Part shown: positions 56,068 through 64,000 of the stretch, piece by piece
How the letters are laid out: each line of letters begins with the position of its first letter
How positions within the stretch are numbered: position 1 is the first letter of the stretch
Source: Eggerthella sp. YY7918
GTDB taxonomy: Bacteria > Actinomycetota > Coriobacteriia > Coriobacteriales > Eggerthellaceae
Reading direction: 5' to 3'
Assembly: GCF_000270285.1 (NCBI RefSeq)
Contig: NC_015738.1
Coordinates: forward strand, 1,550,001-1,614,000
DNA: 64,000 nt
Position numbers and translations under genes: made by a program
The notes under the pieces: generated by a model
Seen by the model: the letters and a program-made list of their open reading frames with translations, nothing else
Databases searched by the model: none
What the model was told of the DNA's origin: nothing

Positions 56068-58920
56068 CTACTCCCCTTCCGAGAAGCCAAGCGCATCCAG
56101 CACGTCGCCGCAGCGTTCGCATACGTCCGGATGGTTCGCGTTGCCGCCCAGTTCGCGGTAGTTCCAGCAACGCGGGCACTTCTCACCGGCAGCAGGTTCG
56201 ATGGACACGGCCAGCTCATCGGCCTCTTCAAAGGCGACACTCGCGACGATGAACAGCTCCTCGAACACCTCTTGGTCAAACTTTTCCGTCACTTCAAGCA
56301 CCGAACGTGGCGCGCACACAACGACAGCCGCCTCTTGACTCTTGTTGACCGTCTTCTCCGCGCGCGCATCTTCAAGCGCCTTGGTAACCACTTCGCGCAC
56401 GCCAAGCACCACACCAAAGTCTTCAGCAACCTTGTCGGCAACCGCGCGCTCGGGTAATGTCGGCACGAAGTCGCGCAGCGTGGGCCAGCCAGCCAGCTGC
56501 ACATTTGTCGGACGACCCTCACGCTCACGTATGGCCTGCGGATAGTGTTCCCACACCTCATCGGTCGTGAACGACAGCACCGGTGCCAGCACGCGCACGA
56601 GCACTTCGAGAATATCCATGAGCACCGTCTGCACAGCGCGACGGCGCGGCGAATCGGGAGCTTCCGAGTACAGGCGGTCCTTCGTCGCATCCATGTACAC
56701 GGCAGAAAGGTCGTTTACGATGTAGTCGTATACCGCGCGATACACCAGGTGGAACTTGTAATCGTTGTACGCAGCCTCCACGTCGGCAAGCAGGTGCGAC
56801 AAGCGCACAAGCATCCACTGATCCATCGGCTCAAGCTCGTCGAAATCCTCCACCATGTCGGTGGCATCGTCGAAGTCGTCCAAGCTGCCCAGCAAGAAGC
56901 GGAAGGTATTGCGGATACGGCGATACGCTTCGGAGGTACGCTGCAAAATCTCGTCGGAGATGCTCACATCCTGCGAGTAGTCAACGCTTGCCACCCACAA
57001 ACGCAATACATCGGCGCCGGACTTCTCCATGACCTCGGCCGGGTCCACACCGTTGCCAAGCGACTTGGACATCTTGCGGCCCTCGCCGTCTACCGTGAAG
57101 CCGCAATGCATAACGCTCTTGTACGGCGGCACGCCATAAGCCCCCATGCTGGTGAGCAGCGACGACTGGAACCACCCGCGATGCTGGTCGGAACCTTCCA
57201 AATACATCTCGGCCGGGAAATGCAGGCCTTCGGCCTCGCGATGGCGCAACACCGACGTATGCGACACGCCGCTTTCCCACCACACGTCAAGAATGTCCTT
57301 TTCTGGCACCAATTCCATACTGCCGCACACTTCGCACTTTGTGCCGCGCGGCAGATATTCAGAGGGCTTACGCGTAAACCACGCGTCGGCGCCTTCGCGA
57401 TAGAACAGGTCGATAACCGCATCGAACGTCGCTTCGTTTGCAACGGTCGAACCACACTTTGCGCACTTGAACACCGGAATGGGCACGCCCCACGAACGCT
57501 GACGCGAGATGCACCAGTCGGGACGATCGGCCACCATCGAACCGATACGGTTCGCGGCCCAGGCGGGAATCCATTCCACGTCATTTTCGATAGCCGAAAG
57601 TGCATCCTCGCGCAGGCTATTTTTATCCATGGAGACAAACCACTGGTCGGTCGCACGGAAGATGACCGGCTCGTGGCAGCGCCAGCAGTGCGGATAGCTG
57701 TGCAGGATGCTCTTTTCTGCCACCAGCGTACCGCGCTCGCGCAGCCAATTGATGATGACGGGGTTCGCCTCGTCCACATCAAGGCCCGAGAAGGGACCGG
57801 CCTCGTCGGTGAAACAACCGTTGTCGTCGACCGGCATGAGCAGCGGCACGTCGAACTCAAGTGCAACCAGATAGTCGTCTTGGCCGTGACCAGGTGCGGT
57901 ATGAACGCAGCCCGTACCCGTGTCGAGCGTAACGTGGTCGCCGTAGATAATGGTGCCCTTCAAATCCTGACGCACCGGACAGGTGTAGGTGAGGCCCGTC
58001 AGCTCGCGACCTTTAAGCGACACAAGGGTTCCCGTAGCCTCTTCAACAAGGCTCCAGTCCTCCCATCCGGCGATTTCAGCCACCTGTTCCACCAGTTCAC
58101 GCGCCATGATCATGTTCGATCCGTCCGCCTGCACCATCACATAGTCGGCATCGGGCGCAAGCGATACCGCCGTATTCGCCGGCAGCGTCCAAGGGGTCGT
58201 GGTCCAAATGAGAATGTACGCATCGCCCGTGACGCCCGCAGTCTCAAACATACCCGGTACGGTGTCGAGTTTGAACTTCACGAAGATGGACGGCGACGTT
58301 TCATCGCTGTACTCGATCTCGGCCTCGGCAAGCGCGGTGTGGCAGCGCTTGCACCAGTGGATGGGTTTGCGGCCGCGATACACCGAGCCGTCCAAGTACA
58401 TTTTCTTGAACACCTCGACGTTGCCCGCTTCGTAATTCGGCGTGAAGGTGAGATAGGGGTGCTCCCAATCGCCGTTCACACCAAGGCGCTTGAAGCCGTC
58501 GCGCTGAATGTCGATGTATTTCTCAGCCCACTCGCGACACAGACGGCGCAGCGTCGGCTGGTCGATCTTTGCCATTTTCTCGGGCCCCAGCGTCTTTTCC
58601 ACCATGTGCTCAATGGGTTGGCCGTGGCAGTCCCACCCGGGCACATACGGCGTGAAGTAACCGCGCTGGGCATGCGACTTATTCACGAAATCTTTAAGGA
58701 TTTTATTGAACGCATGCCCGATATGGATGGGTCCGTTCGCGTACGGCGGGCCATCGTGAAGCACGAACGGCTTGCCGTCCTTGTTCTTTTCCAGCACGCG
58801 TTCATAGATGCGTTCCTCTTCCCACTTTGCAAGCCGCTTCGGCTCATTTTCAGGCAGGTTCGCCCTCATCGCGAAGTCGGTTTTTGGAAGGTTCATCGTT
58901 TCTTTGTACGTATTGCCCAC
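56068..58920 (-). CDS. ileS: Isoleucyl-tRNA synthetase
   Basis: Class I synthetase of 950 residues. HIGH at 66-69, KMSKS near 617, the editing domain between (WTTTPWTLPANTAVSLAP), and a C-terminal zinc site (CPRCWNY and CERCGD) are all intact; this is the bacterial short type. GTG start 58920 is weakly supported (AGGAAAGG 11 bases before); ATG at 58896 is possible. No T-box motif is visible; a CAATGC/GCATTG hairpin (58940-58957) precedes the Shine-Dalgarno. Confidence 0.96.
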   Translation of the reverse strand: MGNTYKETMNLPKTDFAMRANLPENEPKRLAKWEEERIYERVLEKNKDGKPFVLHDGPPYANGPIHIGHAFNKILKDFVNKSHAQRGYFTPYVPGWDCHGQPIEHMVEKTLGPEKMAKIDQPTLRRLCREWAEKYIDIQRDGFKRLGVNGDWEHPYLTFTPNYEAGNVEVFKKMYLDGSVYRGRKPIHWCKRCHTALAEAEIEYSDETSPSIFVKFKLDTVPGMFETAGVTGDAYILIWTTTPWTLPANTAVSLAPDADYVMVQADGSNMIMARELVEQVAEIAGWEDWSLVEEATGTLVSLKGRELTGLTYTCPVRQDLKGTIIYGDHVTLDTGTGCVHTAPGHGQDDYLVALEFDVPLLMPVDDNGCFTDEAGPFSGLDVDEANPVIINWLRERGTLVAEKSILHSYPHCWRCHEPVIFRATDQWFVSMDKNSLREDALSAIENDVEWIPAWAANRIGSMVADRPDWCISRQRSWGVPIPVFKCAKCGSTVANEATFDAVIDLFYREGADAWFTRKPSEYLPRGTKCEVCGSMELVPEKDILDVWWESGVSHTSVLRHREAEGLHFPAEMYLEGSDQHRGWFQSSLLTSMGAYGVPPYKSVMHCGFTVDGEGRKMSKSLGNGVDPAEVMEKSGADVLRLWVASVDYSQDVSISDEILQRTSEAYRRIRNTFRFLLGSLDDFDDATDMVEDFDELEPMDQWMLVRLSHLLADVEAAYNDYKFHLVYRAVYDYIVNDLSAVYMDATKDRLYSEAPDSPRRRAVQTVLMDILEVLVRVLAPVLSFTTDEVWEHYPQAIREREGRPTNVQLAGWPTLRDFVPTLPERAVADKVAEDFGVVLGVREVVTKALEDARAEKTVNKSQEAAVVVCAPRSVLEVTEKFDQEVFEELFIVASVAFEEADELAVSIEPAAGEKCPRCWNYRELGGNANHPDVCERCGDVLDALGFSEGE

Positions 58921-59145
58921 GAGATGCCGTACCTTTCCTCAATGCTTCGACGCATTGGCTGCTTAAATCAGATTCAAACCGCTATAGTATAGTGGAAGTT
59001 ACGTTGATATCAGTGTACTGGCCACCACATTTCAAAATTGACACAGAGGTGCGGAGAACGAAACGGTTATACTTTTAACGTTTGCGAATTTGGCAGCGAG
59101 ATTATTTCATTTCGCTGTGCTCATAAGCGAGGAAGGACACGATGT

Positions 59146-60030
59146 ATGCCGATGAACTTCGAAATTATCACCGATTCGAGCAGCAACCTTATCGAGGACA
59201 TGATTGACGACTTCGAACTGCACATTCTTCCGCTCACCTTTATGGTGGAGGGCGAAGAAACCGTGTACCAAAGCTACCTTAAGGGCGAACATACCGACCT
59301 CGCACAGTTCTATACCATGATGCGCGACGGCAAAGTTATTAAGACGTCGCTGCCGAATCTGGCCGAATCAGAGGCGCTTATGCGCGGGCTTTTGGAACAA
59401 GGGCGCGATATTTTGTATGTGGGCTTTTCAAGCGGCCTTTCGGGCACGTTTGAGGCAACCGAGCTTTTGATGCGCGACTTGGCGCGCGAGTTCCCCGAAC
59501 GCAAGATGTACGCTGTCGATACGCTCGCAGCATCGGGCGGCGAGGGGCTGCTGGTGTGGCATGCGGTCCAGCGCGCTCGCGGCGGTGCTTCCATCGAAGA
59601 GGTACGCGACTGGCTGGAGGAAAACAAGCTGCACTTGGCTCACTGGTTCACGGTAGACGACCTCATGTTTTTGTTCCGCGGAGGACGCGTATCGAAGACG
59701 ACAGCCTGGGCGGGCACCATGCTCAACATCAAGCCGGTCATGCACGTGGATGACGAAGGCCACCTCATTCCCTTGGAGAAGGTGCGTGGGCGCAAGAAAT
59801 CGCTGAATGCGCTGGTGGACCATATGGAGAAATCGGCGATTGCCCCGATCGACGAGCAGATGGTATTCATCACCCACGGCGACTGCTTGGAAGAGGCCGA
59901 GTATGTGGCCGAACAGGTGAAGAGCCGCTTTGGCGTAAAGGAAGTCGTTATCAACTATGTCGATCCTGTCATCGGAGCGCACTCCGGCCCTGGCACCATG
60001 GCCCTGTTCTTCCTCGCCGATCAGCGATAG
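59146..60030 (+). CDS. DegV-family fatty-acid-binding protein
   Basis: Protein of 294 residues starting IITDSSSNLIEDMIDDF, with KTSLPNLAE, VGFSSGLSGTFEAT and RGGRVSKTTAWAGTMLNIKP, all DegV hallmarks. Members bind a fatty acyl chain and the FakB type hands it to the kinase FakA; no fakA is in the window. AGGAAGG nine bases before the ATG at 59146 fixes the start. Confidence 0.93.
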   Translation: MPMNFEIITDSSSNLIEDMIDDFELHILPLTFMVEGEETVYQSYLKGEHTDLAQFYTMMRDGKVIKTSLPNLAESEALMRGLLEQGRDILYVGFSSGLSGTFEATELLMRDLAREFPERKMYAVDTLAASGGEGLLVWHAVQRARGGASIEEVRDWLEENKLHLAHWFTVDDLMFLFRGGRVSKTTAWAGTMLNIKPVMHVDDEGHLIPLEKVRGRKKSLNALVDHMEKSAIAPIDEQMVFITHGDCLEEAEYVAEQVKSRFGVKEVVINYVDPVIGAHSGPGTMALFFLADQR

Positions 60031-60052
60031 GAATCAACTACTCGCAGCACCC

Positions 60053-60185
60053 TGTCATCCAGAGCGAAGCGAACGTAGTGAGCGTAGTCGAAGGATCCCG
60101 TGTGGCGTTAGCTGGCAATCTTCCAGTTAGCACCGCACGGGATCCTTCGACTATGGCGGCTATGCCGCCTCCGCTCAGGATGACA
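60053..60185. repeat. Large imperfect inverted repeat (REP-like) between degV and dinB
   Basis: The 133-base element begins TGTCATCC and ends GGATGACA. Inside, GTCGAAGGATCCCGTG faces CACGGGATCCTTCGAC, and a GGCGGC-TAT-GCCGCC hairpin sits in the right half. This fits intergenic palindromic units scattered through some genomes; here it also lies between converging genes and may end both transcripts. Confidence 0.75.
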
Positions 60186-60187
60186 AA

Positions 60188-61513
60188 CTATTTATAGTCT
60201 GCGGGGTTTTTAGCGGCGGAGCCGGTGGTGTTTTCATCGTTGCGCAGTTCATGGCCGAAGCGAACGGCCGTTTCGCCAAATCGGTTTTTCACAAGGTCGG
60301 TAGCTTCAATGAGACCACGGCGTTTGCGGTCGTCCTTGACGACCGGCTCCACATCATCATCCGTAGGCACAACTTCGGTCACATCGAAGAGAGCTTCTTG
60401 CACCGCGCCCGTATCGTCAAACCCGCTCATGCCCACGCCGATGAGACGCAGAGGCATGCCGGGCCGCCACACTTCGTCAACCATCTGGTACAGAAGCGGC
60501 GTATAAGCCAGCTCATCGTTGCTGGGCGTTGAGAGTTGGCGCTGTACCGAGCGCACACTCAAGTCGTCAAACTTCACCCGCAAACTGATAGTGCGGCCCG
60601 CAAGTCCTTTTCGACGCAAGCGACGACCCACCTTTGCGGCCATGGTGGCAATGGCTGCTTCCACATCGGTCCGTTCGGTGAGGTCAACCGCGAACGTCAT
60701 CTCATTCGACACCGACTTCACCGTATCGTCATCCTCAACCGGCGCATCGTCGCCCCCGTTCGCGCGCAGATGCATAACGCGGCCGTTCTTGCCGAACACA
60801 CGCACGAGCATGTTCAGGTCGGCATCGGCCAGCTGGCCTAAGGTGCGGATACCGCGCGAGCGCAGCTTCTCTTCGGCCGCAGCCCCGATGCCGCTCATCG
60901 TGCGTACGGGCAAAGGCGCAAGAAAGTCCCGTTCACCACCGGGATAGACCACGGTAAGACCCCGCGGCTTGTCCATGTCGGACGCAATTTTCGCGATGGT
61001 CTTCGACGTGCCTACGCCGATGGAGCACGTCACCCCTAATTCTTCCACGCGTCGTTGAATGCGCTGCGCCACATAAACCGGATGTTCGCGATTCACAGTG
61101 GTCGGCGTAACGTCCAAAAACGCCTCGTCAATGCTTACCTGCTGGACGTGTGGCGTCTCGGCATGCAGGATGTCCATGATCTTGTTCGACATCTCGCGAT
61201 AGCGATCGAAGTGTCCATGCGTCCAGATGGCATGGGGGCAAAGTTTGTGCGCAGTCGACGAAGGCATGGCGCTTCTCACGCCGAAGGGCCGTGCCTCGTA
61301 GGAGGCGGTGGACACCACGCCGTGCTTATCGGGGTCGCCTCCCACAATGACCGGTTTCCCGCGCCACGCGGGGTGATCAAGCTGTTCAACCGAAGCGAAG
61401 AACGCATCCAAATCCACCAGCAAAATGGCCGGACCCTCCCACGGCTCAAGTGGCAGAGCGGGTCCGTCGTCGGCAGCTTTGAAAGCATTGGTCTGTTGGG
61501 AATCATCAATCAT
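60188..61513 (-). CDS. dinB: DNA polymerase IV
   Basis: Y-family translesion polymerase of 441 residues: VDLDAFFASVEQLDHP with the first catalytic Asp, QVSIDEAFLDVTP with the Asp-Glu pair, helix-hairpin-helix at TMSGIGAAAEEKL, little finger after 245 and a beta-clamp motif QEALF near 372. The tail is about 60 residues longer than usual. No Shine-Dalgarno; an extended -10 ends six bases before the ATG, as in phoH. No LexA box was recognised. Confidence 0.93.
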   Translation of the reverse strand: MIDDSQQTNAFKAADDGPALPLEPWEGPAILLVDLDAFFASVEQLDHPAWRGKPVIVGGDPDKHGVVSTASYEARPFGVRSAMPSSTAHKLCPHAIWTHGHFDRYREMSNKIMDILHAETPHVQQVSIDEAFLDVTPTTVNREHPVYVAQRIQRRVEELGVTCSIGVGTSKTIAKIASDMDKPRGLTVVYPGGERDFLAPLPVRTMSGIGAAAEEKLRSRGIRTLGQLADADLNMLVRVFGKNGRVMHLRANGGDDAPVEDDDTVKSVSNEMTFAVDLTERTDVEAAIATMAAKVGRRLRRKGLAGRTISLRVKFDDLSVRSVQRQLSTPSNDELAYTPLLYQMVDEVWRPGMPLRLIGVGMSGFDDTGAVQEALFDVTEVVPTDDDVEPVVKDDRKRRGLIEATDLVKNRFGETAVRFGHELRNDENTTGSAAKNPADYK

Positions 61514-61519
61514 TTAATA

Positions 61520-61547
61520 AGTCTAGCACGATTGGCCCACTTCTGAA
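61520..61547 (-). promoter_or_regulatory. Extended -10 promoter giving a leaderless dinB transcript
   Basis: Minus strand: TTCAGA (61542-61547), 16-base spacer, TGC-TAGACT with the -10 at 61520-61525. Six bases separate it from the ATG. Confidence 0.5.
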
Positions 61548-61694
61548 TCAGATGTGCTAGGATATGCTTTCCTGCTTTCGCCGAAAGTAGAAGCGCGCAA
61601 AAGCGCGGCCGCAAACCTATTCGCTGGAACGCCATCAGGATTCCGATAGAACGATCATCTGCGGTTTTTGAAACTCTGTCGGAAAGGAGAGACG

Positions 61695-62822
61695 ATGGCG
61701 CAAGAAACAGGAACGCTCTTTGGCGTACGCGACTGCGTAACCGCTTTGCCCGAACAGCTGCTTTCGCCTCCTTACGAGCTGCGTACCGAGATGAACTGGA
61801 TTGACTTCTCGGGAACGGCCAACCCTCTGGGAACCCCGCCGTCGTTTTTGCAGGCGATGAAAAATGCTTTGGAAGCGGGCGAGCTGAATTATACGCCCGA
61901 CCGCGAGGCCCATGCGTTGCGCAGTGTTCTTGCACGTCGCTTTGGGCTGCCGGTGAATTCTTTTCTTGTGGGGTCGACGGTGTGCGACATGATTCGCGCC
62001 GTCGCGCAAACCTACCAGCCCTGTACCGTTGGCGTGACGGTTCCCGGACCGGCCGAATACGCGCTGGCGGCCGGAAACGCCGGCCATCGCGTGGTCGATA
62101 TTGCAAGTCCCGGAGGATTCGTTCTGCCCGACCCCGCAACGGCTGAACGCAACGGCATCTTTTTCGATGCTGCGGTGCTTGCGAACCCCTCCTACCCTAC
62201 CAGTCGCCTGCTGCCTGAACCGACCCTGCTCGCCTATTTGCAGGCTTGCACCTGGGTTGTGGTTGACGAGCGTTCGATCGAGCTAACACTCGGCGGCCAG
62301 AGCATGATTCCATTGGTACATGAATATCGCAATCTCGTGGTGGTAAGGTCGCTGTGCGAACCCTTCGCCATGCCGGGCATTCCCATCAGCTACTGCGTCG
62401 CCCATCCTGACACCATCGCGCAAATCACGCGCTTCTACGACAGTTCGGGCGTTCCCATGTTTGCCGAAGTACTGGGAGAGCTCACCCTTGCGGAAAAGGA
62501 ACATCTTGAGCGCACCCGAGACTTTCTTGATACGGAAATTCCTTGGATGCAGTGCATGCTCAACCTCATTCCTGGGATCAGCATTTTCCCGGCCGAGGCG
62601 AATTATGTCATGTGCACCTTCGATCACAGCCCCGACATGACCCTTGGCGTGTCGAGTACGGAAGAATTGGCGAGCCGCCTGCAGCTGGCTGGATTTCTTA
62701 TCCGCAAGCTTGAAGGCACGCCGGGACTGGACGACGGCCGCTACTTCTGTGTGGCTGTGCGCACGCGCGAAGACAACGAGAAGCTGATCACCGCCTTGCG
62801 CGAGATCATTGTCGGGCGCTAG
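61695..62822 (+). CDS. Aminotransferase-fold protein lacking the PLP lysine
   Basis: Protein of 375 residues with the class I/II aminotransferase fold nearest to HisC/CobC-type enzymes: DFSGTANPLGTPPSFLQAM, then ANPSYPTSRL (NPxNPTG equivalent) and VVVDERSIEL. In relatives a segment like RSxTKxFAxPG supplies the Schiff-base lysine; here it reads RSLCEPFAMPGIPISY, with Glu in place of Lys. The DExF/Y aromatic residue is also lost. The rest is full length, so this looks like a maintained non-catalytic or differently acting paralogue. Good Shine-Dalgarno (AAAGGAG). Confidence 0.8.
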   Translation: MAQETGTLFGVRDCVTALPEQLLSPPYELRTEMNWIDFSGTANPLGTPPSFLQAMKNALEAGELNYTPDREAHALRSVLARRFGLPVNSFLVGSTVCDMIRAVAQTYQPCTVGVTVPGPAEYALAAGNAGHRVVDIASPGGFVLPDPATAERNGIFFDAAVLANPSYPTSRLLPEPTLLAYLQACTWVVVDERSIELTLGGQSMIPLVHEYRNLVVVRSLCEPFAMPGIPISYCVAHPDTIAQITRFYDSSGVPMFAEVLGELTLAEKEHLERTRDFLDTEIPWMQCMLNLIPGISIFPAEANYVMCTFDHSPDMTLGVSSTEELASRLQLAGFLIRKLEGTPGLDDGRYFCVAVRTREDNEKLITALREIIVGR

Positions 62823-62866
62823 AAGGTCTTCGCGGCCTTGCTATCGGGCAACGCCGCGACGCTTCC

Positions 62867-63067
62867 TTACTTTACCTCGTATCCCGCTTCCACAATAGCG
62901 GCTTTCAGCACGTCATCGGGCACCTCTTGGGTCATTTTGGCAGTAGCGGTGCCGGCATCGAGATCGACAACAGCCTCTTCCACGCCCTCAATACCTTCAA
63001 GGGCCTTTTTGACGTGCGCCACGCAGTGTTGGCACATCATACCTTCCACGTGCAGCATCTTTTCCAT
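62867..63067 (-). CDS. copZ: Possible separately translated CopZ-like chaperone within copA
   Basis: The 66-codon HMA domain at the end of the ATPase gene begins with ATG at 63067, and AGAAGGAG lies six bases upstream, as strong a Shine-Dalgarno as any in the window. Its sequence (MEKMLHVEGMMCQHCVAHVK) is a complete CopZ-type chaperone. Production of both the fused and free form from one frame is inferred. Confidence 0.45.
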   Translation of the reverse strand: MEKMLHVEGMMCQHCVAHVKKALEGIEGVEEAVVDLDAGTATAKMTQEVPDDVLKAAIVEAGYEVK

Positions 63068-64000
63068 AGTGATCTCCTTCTGTTTGGGCGCGTCAGCGCT
63101 GTCGATTAAAATAGGGTCAACGGAAGTTAACGCGTCCGTTGTCCCTTCTGAAGCAGAGGGTGCGGCATGTGCGGAAGGCGTATCCGTCGCGGCAGTTGCC
63201 TGCCGTAAGACGGGTACGGTGAACTTCGGTTTCCATCCGCGCAAGCGCAATGCGTTCGCGACCACACAGACCGAACTTGCACTCATAGCGGCCGCGGCGA
63301 TCATGGGGTTGAGATTCACACCCCACATTGACAGGGCGCCAGCGGCCACGGGAATACAAATGGCGTTGTAGAAAAGCGCCCAGAACAGGTTTTGCTTGAT
63401 GTTACGCAGCGTGGCGCGCGAAAGCTGGATGGCGGCGGGCACATCCATGAGGTCGCTTTTCATGAGCACGATATCGGCGCTTTCGATGGCAATATCCGTG
63501 CCCGCGCCAATAGCGATACCGACATCGGCACGTGCAAGGGCCGGTGCATCGTTGATGCCGTCGCCCACCATCGCCACCGCGCCTTCGCTGGCAAGACGGC
63601 GAATCTCGCGCTCCTTGCCCTGCGGCAACACATCGGCGATAACCTCGTCGGCACCCACCTCGTGCTGAATAGCGGCGGCGGTGCGCTCGTTGTCGCCGGT
63701 CAGCATCACGGTGCGGATACCCATTGCAGAAAGCTCATGAAGAGCCGCGGCGCTGGTAGGCTTTACCGTGTCGGCCACGGCGATAATGCCAAGCAGTGCG
63801 CCCTCTTGCGCGAAGAAGAGCGGGGTTTTGCCTTCGTCCGCCAAGCGCTGCGCGGTCGCTGCCACTTCGCTTGTCGCGATGCCGCGCGCCTCCATCATGC
63901 GCAGGTTGCCGGCAAAGGTGAGACGATCATCCACCAACGCTTCCACCCCTTCGCCGGGTATCTGCTTGAAATTTTCCACCAACAATGGGTAGGCCTTTTG
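62867..64000 (-). CDS. copA: Copper-type P1B ATPase with C-terminal HMA domain, 5' end outside the window
   Basis: Last 377 codons of a heavy-metal ATPase: the end of the nucleotide-binding domain, MLTGDNERTAAAI, the hinge MVGDGINDAPALARADVGIA, and the final two helices (FWALFYNAICIPVAAGALSM; MSASSVCVVANALRL) typical of CopA. A Ser/Thr/Ala linker of about 50 residues then leads to a complete HMA domain with MCQHC. The phosphorylation motif and CPC lie beyond the edge, so copper is inferred from the MSxSS helix. An internal ATG with its own Shine-Dalgarno starts the HMA domain. Confidence 0.9.
   Translation of the reverse strand, partial: QKAYPLLVENFKQIPGEGVEALVDDRLTFAGNLRMMEARGIATSEVAATAQRLADEGKTPLFFAQEGALLGIIAVADTVKPTSAAALHELSAMGIRTVMLTGDNERTAAAIQHEVGADEVIADVLPQGKEREIRRLASEGAVAMVGDGINDAPALARADVGIAIGAGTDIAIESADIVLMKSDLMDVPAAIQLSRATLRNIKQNLFWALFYNAICIPVAAGALSMWGVNLNPMIAAAAMSASSVCVVANALRLRGWKPKFTVPVLRQATAATDTPSAHAAPSASEGTTDALTSVDPILIDSADAPKQKEITMEKMLHVEGMMCQHCVAHVKKALEGIEGVEEAVVDLDAGTATAKMTQEVPDDVLKAAIVEAGYEVK

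Noticed and set aside
56545-58992. 815-codon open frame opposite ileS
   Set aside because: Same reasoning: ileS is intact with all catalytic motifs and the mirror frame shows no domain, start signal or neighbour logic.
58921-59037. T-box leader for ileS
   Set aside because: No T-box sequence or specifier-loop architecture fits in this short leader.

Overview
The window reads as chromosome of a high-GC Gram-positive bacterium, most likely an actinobacterium of the class Coriobacteriia (Eggerthellales-like). This placement is inferred from an mIHF-type nucleoid protein beside gmk and rpoZ, an NAD-linked anaerobic-type dihydroorotate dehydrogenase (pyrD plus pyrK), HrcA/CIRCE control, PyrR attenuation, and the mix of Shine-Dalgarno-led and apparently leaderless genes. 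Nearly all genes are housekeeping and most lie on the minus strand. I recognised no rRNA, tRNA, CRISPR array, insertion sequence or prophage.

Layout. 1-2.5 kb: edge of a minus-strand gene, then a VanR/VanS-like two-component system and a TSCPD protein. 2.6-13.6 kb: minus-strand housekeeping run recO, zinc-ribbon/PASTA protein, era, dgkA, ybeY, phoH, then a C39-type peptidase, mtaB, rsmE, dnaJ and hrcA under a CIRCE operator. 13.8-16.3 kb: a visibly AT-richer three-gene insert (membrane protein, amidase lipoprotein, zinc-ribbon/YARHG protein) behind one palindrome-bearing promoter. 16.5-25.8 kb: hemW, dus, lepA, rpsT, holA, comEC, comEA. 26-31.4 kb: thiI, rpoZ, gmk, mihF, pyrF, pyrD, pyrK.

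31.5-39.6 kb is an accessory stretch between the two pyrimidine clusters: two XRE regulators, a PNPOx-like protein, a HEAT protein, a DUF5131 protein, PadR-DUF2812, a CPBP membrane protease, two unknowns and a NYN-domain protein. 39.6-47.6 kb holds two PyrR-attenuated units, carA-carB and pyrR-pyrB-pyrC. 47.7-51.3 kb is a plus-strand acyl-CoA cluster (crotonase, acyl-CoA dehydrogenase, LysR). 51.3-64 kb holds coaBC, hemH, a CmpB-like membrane protein, rluD, lspA, ileS, degV, dinB, an aminotransferase-fold protein and the 3' end of a copper-type P-type ATPase.

The points most worth a second look are: in-frame amber codons in otherwise intact dnaJ and DUF2812 genes; an aminotransferase-fold protein whose expected PLP lysine is replaced by glutamate; a copper ATPase with a C-terminal HMA domain preceded by its own Shine-Dalgarno and ATG; two near-identical PyrR loops with terminators; apparently leaderless phoH and dinB with the same -10-to-ATG spacing; an S20 protein twice the usual length; and the AT-rich cell-envelope insert.
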